64,000 nt of DNA from NCBI GenBank assembly GCA_963724665.1, contig CAVRVH010000012.1, forward strand, positions 1,178,001 through 1,242,000, given 5' to 3'. The DNA is from DASUPK01 sp963724665. GTDB lineage: Bacteria > Actinomycetota > Thermoleophilia > Solirubrobacterales > 70-9. The stretch's first letter is position 1, and each line of letters starts with the position of its first letter. This document shows, one piece after another, positions 17,972 to 28,081 of this stretch. Both the position numbers and the translations under genes were made by a program. Below the pieces are notes generated by a model. The model made no database searches and was not told the origin of the DNA. It worked only from the letters and a program-made list of their open reading frames with translations.

Positions 17972-18894
17972 GGCGTCGATCAGCTCGCCGAGCTGGTCCG
18001 GCGTCGTGATCGGCGTGATCACGGGCAGCGTGATCCCGCCCTCGACGAAGGCGTTCAGCCGGTCCTTCATCTGCTCCGGCTCGCCGAAGATGAACATCTC
18101 CTCGATCAGGTCCCAGGGCGCCTCCTCGGCCGCCTTCTGACGGTCCTTGGCGTTCCAGGCCTCGACCATCGCGTCGATCCTCTCGCCGTAGCCGAGCCAG
18201 CGGTAGAAGGCCTCGTAGACCGGGACGGTGATGTAGGAGGAGAACATGAACCGCGCCAGCGGCTCGACCTGCTCGCGCTCGCCCGGGATGCAGAAGAAGC
18301 GGCAGAGCAGCTCGAAGCCATCCGGCGCCTCCTCCAGCTGCTCGGCGACCTTGGGCAGTCCCGCCAGCGGCAGGAAGTTCGTGAACGCGCCGTCGGCCTT
18401 CTCGACCGCGAGGCGGAGCATCTTGCCGCGGAGCGCGGCGAGGATGATCGGCACGGTCTCGGCGGGGGCGCGCTCGAGCTTGAAGCCGCCGTCCGCCCGC
18501 TCGCCGGAGAGAGCGGTCCTCAGGAAGTCGATGGTCTCCGACATCTTGCGTCAGCGGCTTCTCGAACGGCATGTCGTTCCAGCCCTCGATGATGCGATCG
18601 GAGGAGGCGCCGATGCCCAGGGCGAATCGGCCCCCGGATGCATCCGCGAGCGGCCGCGGCCTCCTGAGCGAGCAGCGCGCGCCCTCGCTGCATCACCCCG
18701 ACGACTCCGGTCCCGAGGCGAACCTTCTCGGTCCAGGCCGAGGCCAGCGTGAGCGGCGTGAACCCGTCCGGCCCGTTGGTTTCGCCCGACCACAGGTCGG
18801 TGTATCCGGCCGCCTCGGCCCGCTTGACGTGCGCCTCGTGGTCCTGCAGGCCGATGCCGGTGAGCGGAAGCGTCAATCCCCAGCGCTGAGCCAT
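17960..18894 (-). CDS. LLM-class F420-dependent oxidoreductase, two frameshifts
   Basis: A luciferase-like oxidoreductase of about 310 residues in three pieces: MAQRWGLTLPLTGIGLQDHE to the LAQEAAA region, then ASGGRFALGIGASSDRIIEGWNDMPFEKPL, then SETIDFLRTALSGER to the end. The shifts, near 18652 (apparent extra base) and 18540 (apparent missing base), are each one base. The GRFALGIGASS loop is the cofactor-binding signature. A TAGGGT box lies seven bases before the ATG at 18892-18894. It shares a palindromic divergent promoter with the membrane-protein gene at 18938. Confidence 0.8.
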
Positions 18895-18900
18895 AACCGC

Positions 18901-18930
18901 GACCCTATAGATGGGAAGTGGGATAGGGTC
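18901..18930. promoter_or_regulatory. Palindromic divergent leaderless promoter pair
   Basis: GACCCTAT and ATAGGGTC are perfect eight-base inverted arms 14 bases apart, lying between start codons at 18894 (minus) and 18938 (plus). Each arm supplies a TAGGGT box followed by CGCG, seven and eight bases before the respective start codon. The palindrome may simply be two back-to-back -10 elements, or also an operator. Confidence 0.6.
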
Positions 18931-18937
18931 GCGCGCA

Positions 18938-19426
18938 ATGGACACCTCCAAGCTCGACCGCTCGGAGATCATCGGCATGGGCGCCGCGGCGGTGCTGGTC
19001 ATCAGCCTCTTCCTCGAGTGGTATTCGCTCTCGACCGACCCGAGCGTCGTACAGCGCGGCAACGACCCCTCCAACTGGGCCTGCGGAGTGGGCAACACCA
19101 GCTGCAACGCCTGGAACACGTTCCCGGTCGTCAGCGTCCTGCTGGTTCTCGCGGCGTCAGCGCCCTTCATCCTCGCCTGGATCGTGATTCGCGGCCACGC
19201 GCTCTCCTGGCCGCGCGGGGAGCTGACCGCGATCGTCGGCGCCACCGCCTTCGTCCTGATCGCGTTCAACGGCCTGGTCGACAAGCCTCAGGAGGGGCTG
19301 GAGATGAGCCTCGCGTTCGGATACTGGCTCGCCTTACTCGCCTCGATCGGCATCTTCATATCCGGCGGCTTCAGAGCCGTGGAGAGCGGGGGCGGCGCCA
19401 GGCGCAAGCCTCCGGCCACTTTCTAG
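18938..19426 (+). CDS. Four-helix membrane protein, unknown function
   Basis: A 162-residue protein from the ATG at 18938, chosen over the in-frame 18911 start because TAGGGT lies eight bases upstream. Four hydrophobic helices are at about 14-30, 66-85, 100-118 and 130-150. Between the first two is an extracytoplasmic loop with two cysteines (ACGVGNTSCNAW) that could form a disulfide. It has a basic C-terminus. I recognise no family. Confidence 0.68.
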   Translation: MDTSKLDRSEIIGMGAAAVLVISLFLEWYSLSTDPSVVQRGNDPSNWACGVGNTSCNAWNTFPVVSVLLVLAASAPFILAWIVIRGHALSWPRGELTAIVGATAFVLIAFNGLVDKPQEGLEMSLAFGYWLALLASIGIFISGGFRAVESGGGARRKPPATF

Positions 19427-19449
19427 TCACCCCGCGTAGCCTCTGAGCC

Positions 19450-20482
19450 GTGGCCGAAGGCGACCAACACGTGATCTCGCATGACGTCCGCGACCCGTCG
19501 CACCCGGACCGCAACCTGGCGCTCGAGCTCGTCCGCGTCACCGAGGCCGGCGCGCTCGCGTCGGGCCGCTGGGTCGGCCTGGGCGAGAAGGAGAGCGCCG
19601 ACGGCGCCGCGGTGGATGCGATGCGGCTGATGCTCGACACCGTGCCCGATGGACGGCGTCGTCGTGATCGGCGAGGGCGAGAAGGACGAGGCACCGATGC
19701 TCTACAACGGCGAGGAGATCGGCGACGGCAGCCCGCCCGTGGTCGACATCGCCGTCGACCCCTCGGAGGGGACGACCCTGACGGCGCGGGGCATGCCCTC
19801 GGCGCTCTCGGTGATCGCCCTCTCGGAGCGGGGGACGATGTTCGATCCGGGTCCCTGCGTCTACATGGAGAAGATCGCCGCGGGCCCGCGATCAGCGGAT
19901 CTGATCAGCCTCGACGATCCGCTCGAGGACGTGATCCGCAGGATCGCCGAGCGCAAGGGCGGTGTGACCAGCGACGTCACCGTGATCATGCTCGACCGAC
20001 CGCGCCACGAGAAGGCGATCGAGGCCCTGCGAGATGTGGGCGCCAGCATCCGCTTCATCTCCGACGGAGACGTGGCGGCCTCCCTCTTCTCGGTGATGCC
20101 GAACACCGGCATCGACCTGCTCTGGGGGGTCGGAGGGACGCCGGAGGGCGTGCTCTCAGCGTCCGCGATCAAGTGCATGGGCGGGCGCATCCTGGGTCGC
20201 CTCTGGCCGCGAGACGACGACGAGCGCAAGGCGGCGGAGGACGCCGGCTACGACCTTTCCCGGGTACTCGACACCGACGATCTGGTCTCCGGCGACGACG
20301 TCTTCTTCGCCGCGACGGGCGTCACCGACGGCGACCTGCTCGACGGCGTCCGCTATCTCGATGACGGCCACGCGACCACCGAGTCGCTGGTGATGCGATC
20401 CCGCTCCGGCACCATCCGCCGGGTGCAGGCGACCCACAACCGCCCGAAGCTCCGCGAGGTCGTCGGCGAGCGCTACGGGTAA
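19450..20482 (+). CDS. glpX: Class II fructose-1,6-bisphosphatase, frameshifted
   Basis: The GlpX-type phosphatase of gluconeogenesis hydrolyses fructose 1,6-bisphosphate. About 343 residues: the N-terminal DRNLALELVRVTEAGALASGRW, the metal-binding GEGEKDEAPMLYNGEEIG and VDPSEGTTL, and the C-terminal MRSRSGTIRRVQATHN. An extra G near 19648 interrupts the expected DTVPMDGVVVIGEGEKD, a probable sequencing insertion. The GTG start is seven bases after TAGCCT (19437-19442). It lies alone between a membrane-protein gene and the convergent YihY gene. Confidence 0.88.
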
Positions 20483-20498
20483 AGCAGCCTGGTGGCCG

Positions 20499-21420
20499 CT
20501 ACCCCTCCATCGGGAGCGCGCCCGTGTCGTCCGATTCGTGGCGCAGCGAGTTGATCACCGCGCCCGCGAGCAGCGCCAGGCTGATCGCGTAGAACCAGAC
20601 CAGGGCGATCAGGATGAACCCGATCGTCCCGCCGATCCGGTGGAGGTCCGAAACGCTCGTGAGGTAGAGGGGGAAGATGTAGTTGCCGGCCGAGGTGACC
20701 AGCGCGAAGAAGAGCGCCCCCGGCCACACGGAGCGCCAAGGCATGTGGCCCTTGGGGACGGCCCAGTAGATCGCCGAGATGATGAGGAAAGTGGCGATCA
20801 GGCCGCCGATCACCACGATCGCTGTCCGGACTGCACCCCACTCGTCGAGGCCGAACGGCAGGCTGTTGGCACTCGTGCAGCACGGCGCTCTCGACAGTCG
20901 GCACGGTCACGCTGGCCGCGAGCAGGAGGAGGAGCGCGAACAACATGACCAGCGACCAACGCTTCTGCTGCACCCACCCGCGGCACTCGACGTGGTAGAT
21001 CCGGCAGAAGGCCGTGTCCATCGCGCCCCAGAACGAGGCCCCGATCCAGATCCCGCCGACGGCGGCTGCGATGCCGATGGTCGTGGAGCTTGCGCGGACC
21101 CGATCGATCGCATGCTGCAGCGTCTCCTGCTCGATGTTCGGGAAGAGGCGCTGGATGTCGCGCACGACGCTGAGCTCGATGTCCGAGCTGTTGACGACCT
21201 GGCCGAAGATGAAGAGGACGAGCAGGGCGAACGGGAAGACCGCCAGCATCAGGTTGTAGGCGACCATCCCCGAGAGGCCGGTGATGTTCTCCTTGTAGGC
21301 GCGGTTCCAGAAGGCGAGCAGCCAGGGATGCCGCCAGATGTGCCAGCCGGGATATTCGGGCTCAGGCCGGGCTCTGTATGACGGGTCGCGCATTCTGCGC
21401 GCCCTCTCATCCACGCTCAC
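20499..21420 (-). CDS. YihY/BrkB-family membrane protein, frameshifted
   Basis: A polytopic inner-membrane protein of about 305 residues. The first helices follow WNRAYKENITGLSGMVAYNLMLAVFPFALLVLFIFGQV. The central GIAAAVGGIWIGASFWGAMDTAFCRIYHVE is the family's most conserved stretch. The later helices, after a shift near 20872, include WPGALFFALVTSAGNYIFPLYL and IGFILIALVWFYAISLALLAGAVIN. The family is mis-named ribonuclease BN in older annotations and its role is unsettled. The start could be GTG 21420 or ATG 21393. Confidence 0.82.
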
Positions 21421-21544
21421 CCGTAACGAACGTCCAGGGAGGGGTACCTCGGAAGGCGCCCGGAACTTTCCCGCGAAATGGTTGTTTGATGCGGTGCGCA
21501 GGCGCAGCCGTTTCGTGAAGCACGTGCCACGCCTGGGTTGTGCG

Positions 21545-21573
21545 TTGACTTCAAAAAATGAAGTGGCTACCAT
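21545..21573 (+). promoter_or_regulatory. Consensus primary-sigma promoter
   Basis: TTGACT (21545-21550), a 17-base spacer and TACCAT (21568-21573), the best -35/-10 pair in the window. Transcription should start near 21580. Between there and the sigma-factor start at 21787 no ORF of useful size is seen. Confidence 0.7.
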
Positions 21574-21579
21574 GGTCAC

Positions 21580-21658
21580 GGACGTTTGAGGAAATTGCGA
21601 GATCTGGGCTTGATGGAGGAATCGGAACGCGGAGGCGGCCAGTCCGCTCCGCGTTTTT
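21580..21658 (+). ncRNA. Short leader RNA or small RNA ending at a terminator, upstream of the sigma factor
   Basis: The predicted transcript from the TTGACT/TACCAT promoter meets a strong terminator-like hairpin after about 50 bases and would end as an RNA of about 80 bases. It could be a free small RNA or an attenuated leader of the sigma-factor gene. No known RNA family (6S, 6C, SRP) is recognised. Confidence 0.45.
21626..21658 (+). terminator. Rho-independent terminator hairpin in the sigma-factor leader
   Basis: A left arm AACGCGGAGGCGG pairs with CCGCTCCGCGTT (12 pairs, one bulged G, loop CCAGT) and is followed directly by a T run (21654-21658). It stands between a strong promoter and the sigma-factor coding region. 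Confidence 0.65.
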
Positions 21659-21681
21659 GTGGCCTTTGAGGGGGATTGGAG

Positions 21682-21708
21682 TAAAGGTTTTTCGTCAGCG
21701 GCCGACAT
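21682..21708 (+). promoter_or_regulatory. Sigma-28/WhiG-like promoter before the sigma-factor gene
   Basis: TAAAGGTT, 11 bases, then GCCGACAT. This matches the FliA/WhiG pattern TAAAGTTT-N11-GCCGATAA at 13 of 16 positions and is downstream of the terminator, so it could supply uninterrupted sigma-factor mRNA. The same TAAA-N15 spacing recurs before both pilin genes. Confidence 0.5.
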
Positions 21709-21786
21709 AGTAGGCCCGCCAGAATTGGGTAAAAGGCTGGGCAGCCAGGAAATTGAAAGACAGCCAGGAAGGAACAGCGTAGGCGA

Positions 21787-22889
21787 ATGCTCGTAGCTGA
21801 AATCCAAGAACTTGAAGAAGTGAAGACGCTGGTCACCAAGGGCCAGCAACTCGGCGTGCTCACCTTCGGTGACGTCGCTACAGCCGTGTCCGAGGTCGAG
21901 CTCGATGAGTCGGACGTCGAGGACCTGTACGGGCACCTCGAGAAGGCCGGCATCGAGCTGGTCGAGGACCTCGATCCGGCCCAGAAGGCGGCCGCCGAGA
22001 ACGAGCGGTCCGACGGCAAGCGGGGCGGGCGCAAGCGAAGAAGGCGCTCGACCTGAAGCCGGACATGACCACCGATTCCCTGCAGCTGTTCCTCAAGGAC
22101 ATCGGCAAGGTCAGGCTGCTCACCGCGGCCGAAGAGGTCGAGCTCGCCAAGCGCATCGAGCGCGGCGACCTCGACGCCAAGCAGAAGATGGTCGAGTCGA
22201 ACCTTCGCCTCGTCGTCTCGATCGCCAAGAACTACCGCAACCAGGGCCTGCCCTTCCTCGACCTGATCCAGGAGGGCACGCTCGGCCTGGTCCGCGCGGC
22301 CGAGAAGTTCGACTACCGCAAGGGCTTCAAGTTCTCGACCTACGCGACCTGGTGGATCCGCCAGGCGATCGCCCGCGCGCTCGCCGACAAGGCGCGGACC
22401 ATCCGCATCCCGGTCCACGTCGTCGAGAAGCTCAACAAGATCGGCCGCGCGGAGCGCAAGCTGGTCACCGAGCTGGGCCGCGAGCCCACCCCGGAGGAGA
22501 TCGCCGAGGTCACGGGGATCGAGCCCGAGGAGGTCGACTCGATCAAGCGCTCGGCGCAGGCGCCGGTCTCCCTCGAGAAGCCGGTTGGCGACGAGGAGGA
22601 GTCGGAGTTCGGTCAGTTCATCGCCGATGAGCGAGCCGAGTCCCCCTTCGAGCGCGCCGCTGAGCTGCTCACCAAGGAGGCGCTGAAGGAGGCCCTCGAG
22701 AACCTCTCCTACCGCGAGCGTCGCGTGCTCGAGCTCCGTTACGGGCTCGGCGGCGAGCACCCGCGGACCCTGGACGAGGTCGGCCGGACCTTCAACGTCA
22801 CCCGCGAGCGGATCCGGCAGATCGAGAACCAGTCGCTGAAGAAGCTGCAGTCCCTCGCGGAGGCTCAGAAGCTCCGCGAAGTCGCGTAG
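21787..22889 (+). CDS. rpoD: Primary RNA polymerase sigma factor, frameshifted
   Basis: A group 1 sigma-70 of about 366 residues. Region 1.1 is present (LEEVKTLVTKGQQLGVLTFGDV to about residue 70), which marks the primary sigma rather than an alternative one. After a missing base near 22041 come regions 1.2 to 4: TTDSLQLFLKDIGKV, the -10 recognition block FDYRKGFKFSTYATWWIRQAI, and the -35 recognition HTH with VTRERIRQIENQSLKKLQ. A linker with RKRRRR-like basic residues lies at the junction. The SD is AAGGAA. Two copies of CAGCCAGGAA sit in the leader just upstream. Confidence 0.93.
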
Positions 22890-22954
22890 CGCCGATTAGG
22901 CACATTCGATTCGCATAGGCTCCTCGCGCACTGTCAGCGAGGAGAGGAGACGGC

Positions 22955-23264
22955 ATGCTGGTCTTTTTCAGCGCCCGGCGTCTGAAGGGCGATCAGTGGG
23001 ACGAGTTCCGCAAGGCATGGGGGGGAGGCAGCGACGAAAACGCCCGAGGGGCTGCCTGAGGGTTCCGTCGTCTACCACGCGCGGAACATCAAGGACGAGA
23101 ACGAGGTCATCTCGTTCGGGATCTTCGATGTGGATAGGGACTCGCTCGACGTCGTGCGCGGTTCGGCCGAGGACGAGGCCAAGCGCCAGGAGGACATCGC
23201 GAAGTACGTTCACGACATCCCGCTCGAAGGGGTCTATGAGGTCGTGGAGGAGCTTCGGCCGTAG
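22955..23264 (+). CDS. Small unknown protein, homopolymer frameshift
   Basis: About 102 residues opening MLVFFSARRLKGDQWDEFRKAW and, after removal of one G from a run of seven near 23021-23027, continuing EAATKTPEGLPEGSVVYHARNIKDENEVISFGIFDVDRDSLD to VVEELRP. The fold suggested by helix and strand alternation is a dimeric alpha/beta barrel like small monooxygenase-related domains, but I cannot name a family. A strong purine-rich SD (GGAGAGGAGA) precedes the ATG. It lies between the sigma factor and the pilus cluster. Confidence 0.6.
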
Positions 23265-23316
23265 CACCCAGTTTTGCTGATGTAGCTGCGCACGTTCACG
23301 CCCGATAGGGCGAGGG

Positions 23317-24424
23317 ATGGGCTTCGACATCGACCAGGCGCTCACCTACATGGTGGAGCGCGAGGGTTCCGACCTCCACATCAAGGTGGACTCGCCGCCC
23401 GTGGCGAGGGTCCACGGCGATCTCTGGGCGCTCAAGGACGCGGGCAACCTCACCTCGAGCGACACGAGAAGGTGCGCTCCACTCGATCGCCGAGGAGAAT
23501 CACCTCGCCGAGTTCAAGGAGAACGGCGAGGTCGACTTCTCCTATGAGCTCCCTGGGGTCTCTCGCTTCCGCGTGAACGCTTTCCGCCAGCGGGGCGACA
23601 TCTCGATCGCCCTGCGCGCGATCCCGTTCCAGGTCCGCACGATCGATGACCTCGGGCTTCCCGAGGTCGTCCGCCTGCTCGCCGAGGAGCCGCGCGGGAT
23701 CATCCTGCTGACCGGGACCACCGGCTCGGGCAAGTCGACCACGCTCGCGGCGATGATCGACCACATCAACTCGACCCGGGCGCGTCACGTCGTGACCATG
23801 GAGGACCCGATCGAGTACCTCCACCGGGACAAGCTCTCGATCATCAACCAGCGCGAGGTCGGGTCGGACACCAAGAGATTCGCGCGGGCGATGCGCCGCG
23901 TCCTGCGCCAGGACCCCGACGTGATCCTGATCGGGGAGATGCGCGACGAGGAGACCGTCCGGACCGCGCTCTCCGCCGCGGAGACGGGCCACCTCGTCAT
24001 GTCGACCCTCCACACCCTGGACGCCAGCGAGACGATCAACCGAATCATCGACTTCTTCCCGCCGCACCTGCAGCAGCAGGCGCGCGTGATGCTCGCCTCG
24101 ACGCTGAAGGGAGCGATCTCGCAGCGGCTCGTCCCGCGGATCGACCGCGAGGGGCGCGTTGCGGTCTCCGAGGTGATGGTCGTCACCGGGCGGATCCAGG
24201 ACCTGATCCTGAATCCCGAGGAGACCGGGCGGATCACCGAGGTGATCTCCGAGGGCGACTTCTACGGCATGCAGACCTTCGATCAGGCGCTGCTCGGCTA
24301 CGTCACCCAGGGCGTCGTCTCCGAGGAGGTCGCGATGGAGACGGCCTCGAGCCCACACGACTTCAAGCTGATGCTCGCTGCCAAGGGACAGCGGGCGAGC
24401 GGGATCGAGCAGGTGGCCGGATGA
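23317..24424 (+). CDS. pilT: Type IV pilus retraction ATPase PilT (first copy), frameshifted
   Basis: A hexameric motor that depolymerises pili. It shows the N-terminal PAS-like domain (ALTYMVEREGSDLHIKVDSPP), Walker A GTTGSGKSTT, the Asp and His boxes around MEDPIEYLH and TGHLVMSTLHT, Walker B DVILIGEMRD, and the C-terminal MQTFDQALLGYVTQG. Two single-base losses close to 23465 break the frame between residues 50 and 60. About 369 residues, normal for PilT. It overlaps the next gene by four bases (ATGA) and opens the pilus operon. Confidence 0.9.
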
Positions 24425-25057
24425 GAAACGCCATCAACAACAACCCGAAGGTGCAGCTCGGGGTGCTCGTCGCGCTGGTCCTCGTCGCGGCGGTGATGCT
24501 GGTGCCGTCGATGATGGGAGGCAAGAGCTCGAGCAGCGGGACCACCGAGAGCGCAGCCGGCGCCCCGGCGGCCGCACCTCAAGGCTCGGTCGACCTGACG
24601 GATCAGCCACCGGCTGGCGGCCGGCGTATTCAGGCGCCACCGGTGTCCGGCTCCGGAGGCGACCTCCGTCGACCCGGCGGCCCTCGTCCCGGGCCCGGGC
24701 CTGCCGCGTGCGACGATCGACGCCTGGAAGCAGGGCAAGGCGGTCGTCCTCCTGGTCGTGCGCAGTCACGGCATCGACGACAGGCTGGTCAGCCGCTCGG
24801 TCCGGGGGCTGTCCGGGGACTCGAACCTCGCAATCTTCGTCGTCCGTGCCAAGGGGATCGCCCGCTACTCGCGGATCACCCAGGGTGTCGGAGTGAGCCA
24901 GGTTCCCGCGCTCGTCATCGTCCGTCCGAAGAGGGTGAGCGGCTCCGTCCCGGAGGCGCAGGTCGCCTACGGATTCCGAGACTCTCAGACCGTCGTGCAG
25001 GACGTCCAGGACGCGCTCTACTCCGGCAAGGACGATCTGCCGTACAGCCCGAGGTAG
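24421..25057 (+). CDS. Membrane-anchored pilus-operon protein, thioredoxin-like fold possible, frameshifted
   Basis: About 212 residues. A short cytoplasmic start and one membrane helix (LGVLVALVLVAAVMLVPSMM, residues 13-32) are followed by a Ser/Ala/Pro-rich linker. After a shift near 24660 comes a globular domain with IDAWKQGKAVVLLVVRSHGIDDRLV and a GVSQVPALVIVRPK stretch. A cis-proline after a hydrophobic strand and the overall pattern recall thioredoxin folds, but no CxxC is present. It lies between pilT and pilB with four-base overlap upstream. Its role is unknown. Confidence 0.6.
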
Positions 25058-25066
25058 GGCTCCCCG

Positions 25067-26884
25067 ATGCGGGAGCTGCCTGATTACCTGCGCCCGCTGC
25101 CAGGGCCCGGCGACGCTGCCGGAGCCGGCGCCGCCGCGGCCCCGTCCGACCAGCCCGCCGAGGAGACTGGGACCCCGGGGCTGATCCCGCCGATCAACCG
25201 CGGTCACACCGGCGGCTTCATCACCGACGCCATCGTCCAGCTCGGCTACGCGAGCCAGGAGCAGGTGGACCAGGCGATCGATGCAGTCGCGGACCGCGGG
25301 CAAGCGGCCCGAGGAGGTCCTGCTCGAGACAGGGGACGATCGACTCGGAGCAGCTCTCGCGCGCCACCGCCGAGCGGTACGGGCTCGACTTCGTGGACCT
25401 CTCGCTCTTCTCGGTCGACATGGGCGCGGCGAACCTGATCTCGGTCAAGTCGGCGCGCCGCCACGAGGCGCTGCCGATCGCCTACGTCGACGAGAGCACG
25501 CTGCTGCTGGCGATGGCGGACCCGACCAACGTGCTCGCGCTCGACGACGTCCAGATGGCGACCGGCCTCAACTGCGCCGTGGCGGTGGCGCCGTCCAACG
25601 ACATCGAGGGCCTGATCACGAAGCTCGGGACGATGCAGAACACCGTCGCCGACGCGATCGCCGAGGACGACGAGGCGGAGGGGGCCGAGCAGGGGCCGGC
25701 CGAGATCACCGACATCCGCGCCTCCGCGCAGGACGGCCCGGTGATCAAGCTGGTCAACAGCATCCTCGGCCAGGCCGTGGCGGAGGGCGCCTCCGACATC
25801 CACTTCGAGCCCGGGGAGGGCGAGATGCGCATCCGCTTCCGCGTGGATGGCGTGCTCCAGGAGACCGCCCGCGTGCCGAAGCGGATGGTGGCTGGGGTGA
25901 TCTCTCGCGTGAAGATCATGAGCGAGCTCGACATCGCCGAGAAGCGAATCCCGCAGGACGGCCGCGTCAGCGTGCGGGTCGACGATCGGCGGATCGACCT
26001 ACGCGTCACCACCCTGCCGACGCAGGGCGGGGAAGGGGCCTCGGTCCGCATCCTCGATGAGGCAGTCCGCCCTGCGAACGCTCGACGACCTCGGCATGGA
26101 GGGCGAGTCGCGGCTCCGCTTCGAGGAGTCCTTTCGCAAGCCCTACGGCGCCGTGCTCGTCACCGGGCCGACAGGCGCCGGTAAGTCGAGCACCCTCTAC
26201 GCGTCGCTCCAGGACATCAACGACGTCGACAGCCACATCGTCACGATCGAGGACCCGGTCGAGTTCCGGCTCACCGGCGTCAATCAGATCGGCGTCAACC
26301 GCAAGGCCGGCCTCACCTTCGCCACCGGGCTGCGGTCGGTCCTCCGTGCCGACCCTGACGTGATCATGGTCGGCGAGATCCGGGACGCCGAGACCGCGCG
26401 AATCGCGATCGAGGCCGCGCTGACGGGCCACATGGTGCTCACCACGCTGCACACGAACGACGCTCCTGGCGCGATCACCCGACTGCAGGAGATGGGCATC
26501 GAGTCGTTCCTCACCTCCTCGGCGGTCGAGTGCGTGGTCGCCCAGCGCCTGGCGCGGGTGCTCTGCCCCCACTGCAAACGTCGAACGGTCGTCAGCCGGG
26601 CGGTGCTCGAGGAGGCCGGCTTCAGGGTGGGGACGGACGTCGAGGCGTACGAGCCGGTCGGCTGTCAGCGGTGCCACGGCGGCGGCTACCACGGCCGGAT
26701 GGGGATCTACTCGGTGATGGTGCTGAGCGAGCGGATCAAGGAGATGGTCGTCAATCTCGCCTCCGAGGCTGAGGTCGCGAGCGTTGCGATCGAGGAGGGG
26801 ATGCTCACGCTCCGCCAGGCGGGCATGGAGAAGGTCCGCTCGGGCGTGACGAGCGTGCAGGAAGTTTCCCGCGTGGCCAGCTAG
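25067..26884 (+). CDS. pilB: Type IV pilus assembly ATPase PilB, frameshifted
   Basis: A GspE/PilB extension motor of about 606 residues. N-terminal MshEN-type segments (ITDAIVQLGYASQEQVDQAIDAV; a shift near 25300; then VDLSLFSVDMGAANLIS) lead to the N2 domain GASDIHFEPGEGEMRIRFRVDGVLQ. After a shift near 26065 follow Walker A GPTGAGKSST, Walker B DVIMVGEIRD, the His box and the PilB-specific zinc tetracysteine CPHCKR and CQRCHGGG. MshEN domains of PilB relatives can bind cyclic di-GMP, which is interesting beside the riboswitch downstream; binding residues were not checked. Confidence 0.9.
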
Positions 26885-26947
26885 CGGAGATCGACCCACT
26901 TTTTGGTGTCAAGCACGAGCCGACAACGGACGATTGGAACTACCAGG

Positions 26948-28066
26948 ATGGAAGCGGCTGCCGCAACCCGAGACTTCGACTTCGCTGAGATCCTCACCCG
27001 CATGTCCGAGGAGCGAGCCTCGGACGTCCATCTCACCGCCGGCTATCCCCCGGCGATGCGCCTGCGGGGCAAGATCACGCCCCTGGAGGAGTACGGGCCT
27101 CTTTCTGCGCAGCAGACGCGCGACACCGTCTACAGCCTCCTCAACGACGATCAGCGCAAGCGCTTCGAGTCGAAGAAGCAACTCGACCTCGCCTACGCCG
27201 TCCCCGGCGTCTCCCGCTTCAGGGTCAATTGCTTCTTCCAGCGCGGTTCGATCAGCGCCGCGTTCCGGCGCATCCCGCATCAGGTCCCGGCCCTCGAGGA
27301 CCTCGGCCTGCCGAAGGTGCTCGAGGACATGACTCGCAAGCCGAGGGGCCTCGTCCTGGTCACCGGCCCCACCGGCTCCGGCAAGTCGACGACCCTCGCC
27401 GCGATGCTCGACATCATCAACGGGGAGAGGGAGGAGCACATCCTCACGATCGAGGACCCGATCGAGTTCCTGCACAGCCACAAGCGCTGCATCGTCAACC
27501 AGCGCGAGATCGGGGCCGACGCGGAGGACTTCGCCAGCGCCTTGAGGGCCGCCCTGCGTGAGGACCCGGACGTGATCCTCGTCGGCGAAATGCGCGACCT
27601 GGAGACGATGTCCACCGCTCTTACCGCCGCTGAGACCGGGCACCTCGTCTTCGCCACGCTGCACACCCAGTCCACCGCGCAGACCGTCGACCGGATCATC
27701 GACATCTTCCCGGCCCAGCAGCAGGCTCAGGTACGGATGCAGCTCTCGATCGGTCTCCAGGGGATCATCACCCAGCAGCTCCTGCCGACGGTGGATGGCG
27801 CCGGGCGGGTGGTCGCCACCGAGGTGCTGGTGCCGACGCCGGCGGTGCGCAACCTGATCCGCGAGGGGAAGACGCACCAGATCTACTCCGCGATCCAGAC
27901 CTCCGGCGCCCTGGGCATGCAGACCATGGATGCCCATCTCGCCCAGCTGACCCGCATGGGGCGCATCTCGCGCAAGCTCGCGGAGCAGCGGGCCTCGGTG
28001 CCCGAGGAGCTCAAGCGCCTGCTCGGGCCGGCCGGCGGCAACGGCGCCTCCGGCGCCCGCCGATGA
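26948..28066 (+). CDS. pilT: Type IV pilus retraction ATPase PilT (second copy)
   Basis: A second PilT-type ATPase, intact. The start at ATG 26948 (MEAAAATRDFDFAEILTRM) is preferred to 26903. Features: SDVHLTAGYPPAMRLRG, Walker A GPTGSGKSTT, Asp box IEDPIEFLH, Walker B DVILVGEMRD, His box TGHLVFATLHTQ, and a C-terminal MQTMDAHLAQLTRMG. 372 residues. It differs from the first PilT throughout, so it is an old paralogue, not a recent copy. Clusters with two PilT genes may use one for retraction and one for regulation (as PilU). Confidence 0.9.
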   Translation: MEAAAATRDFDFAEILTRMSEERASDVHLTAGYPPAMRLRGKITPLEEYGPLSAQQTRDTVYSLLNDDQRKRFESKKQLDLAYAVPGVSRFRVNCFFQRGSISAAFRRIPHQVPALEDLGLPKVLEDMTRKPRGLVLVTGPTGSGKSTTLAAMLDIINGEREEHILTIEDPIEFLHSHKRCIVNQREIGADAEDFASALRAALREDPDVILVGEMRDLETMSTALTAAETGHLVFATLHTQSTAQTVDRIIDIFPAQQQAQVRMQLSIGLQGIITQQLLPTVDGAGRVVATEVLVPTPAVRNLIREGKTHQIYSAIQTSGALGMQTMDAHLAQLTRMGRISRKLAEQRASVPEELKRLLGPAGGNGASGARR

Positions 28067-28081
28067 CCGCCGGAGGATGAG

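Noticed and set aside
21572..21589. Five-codon leader peptide (ATG GTC ACG GAC GTT TGA) before the sigma gene
   Set aside because: Its ATG overlaps the -10 box of the promoter, so it would not be inside the transcript.
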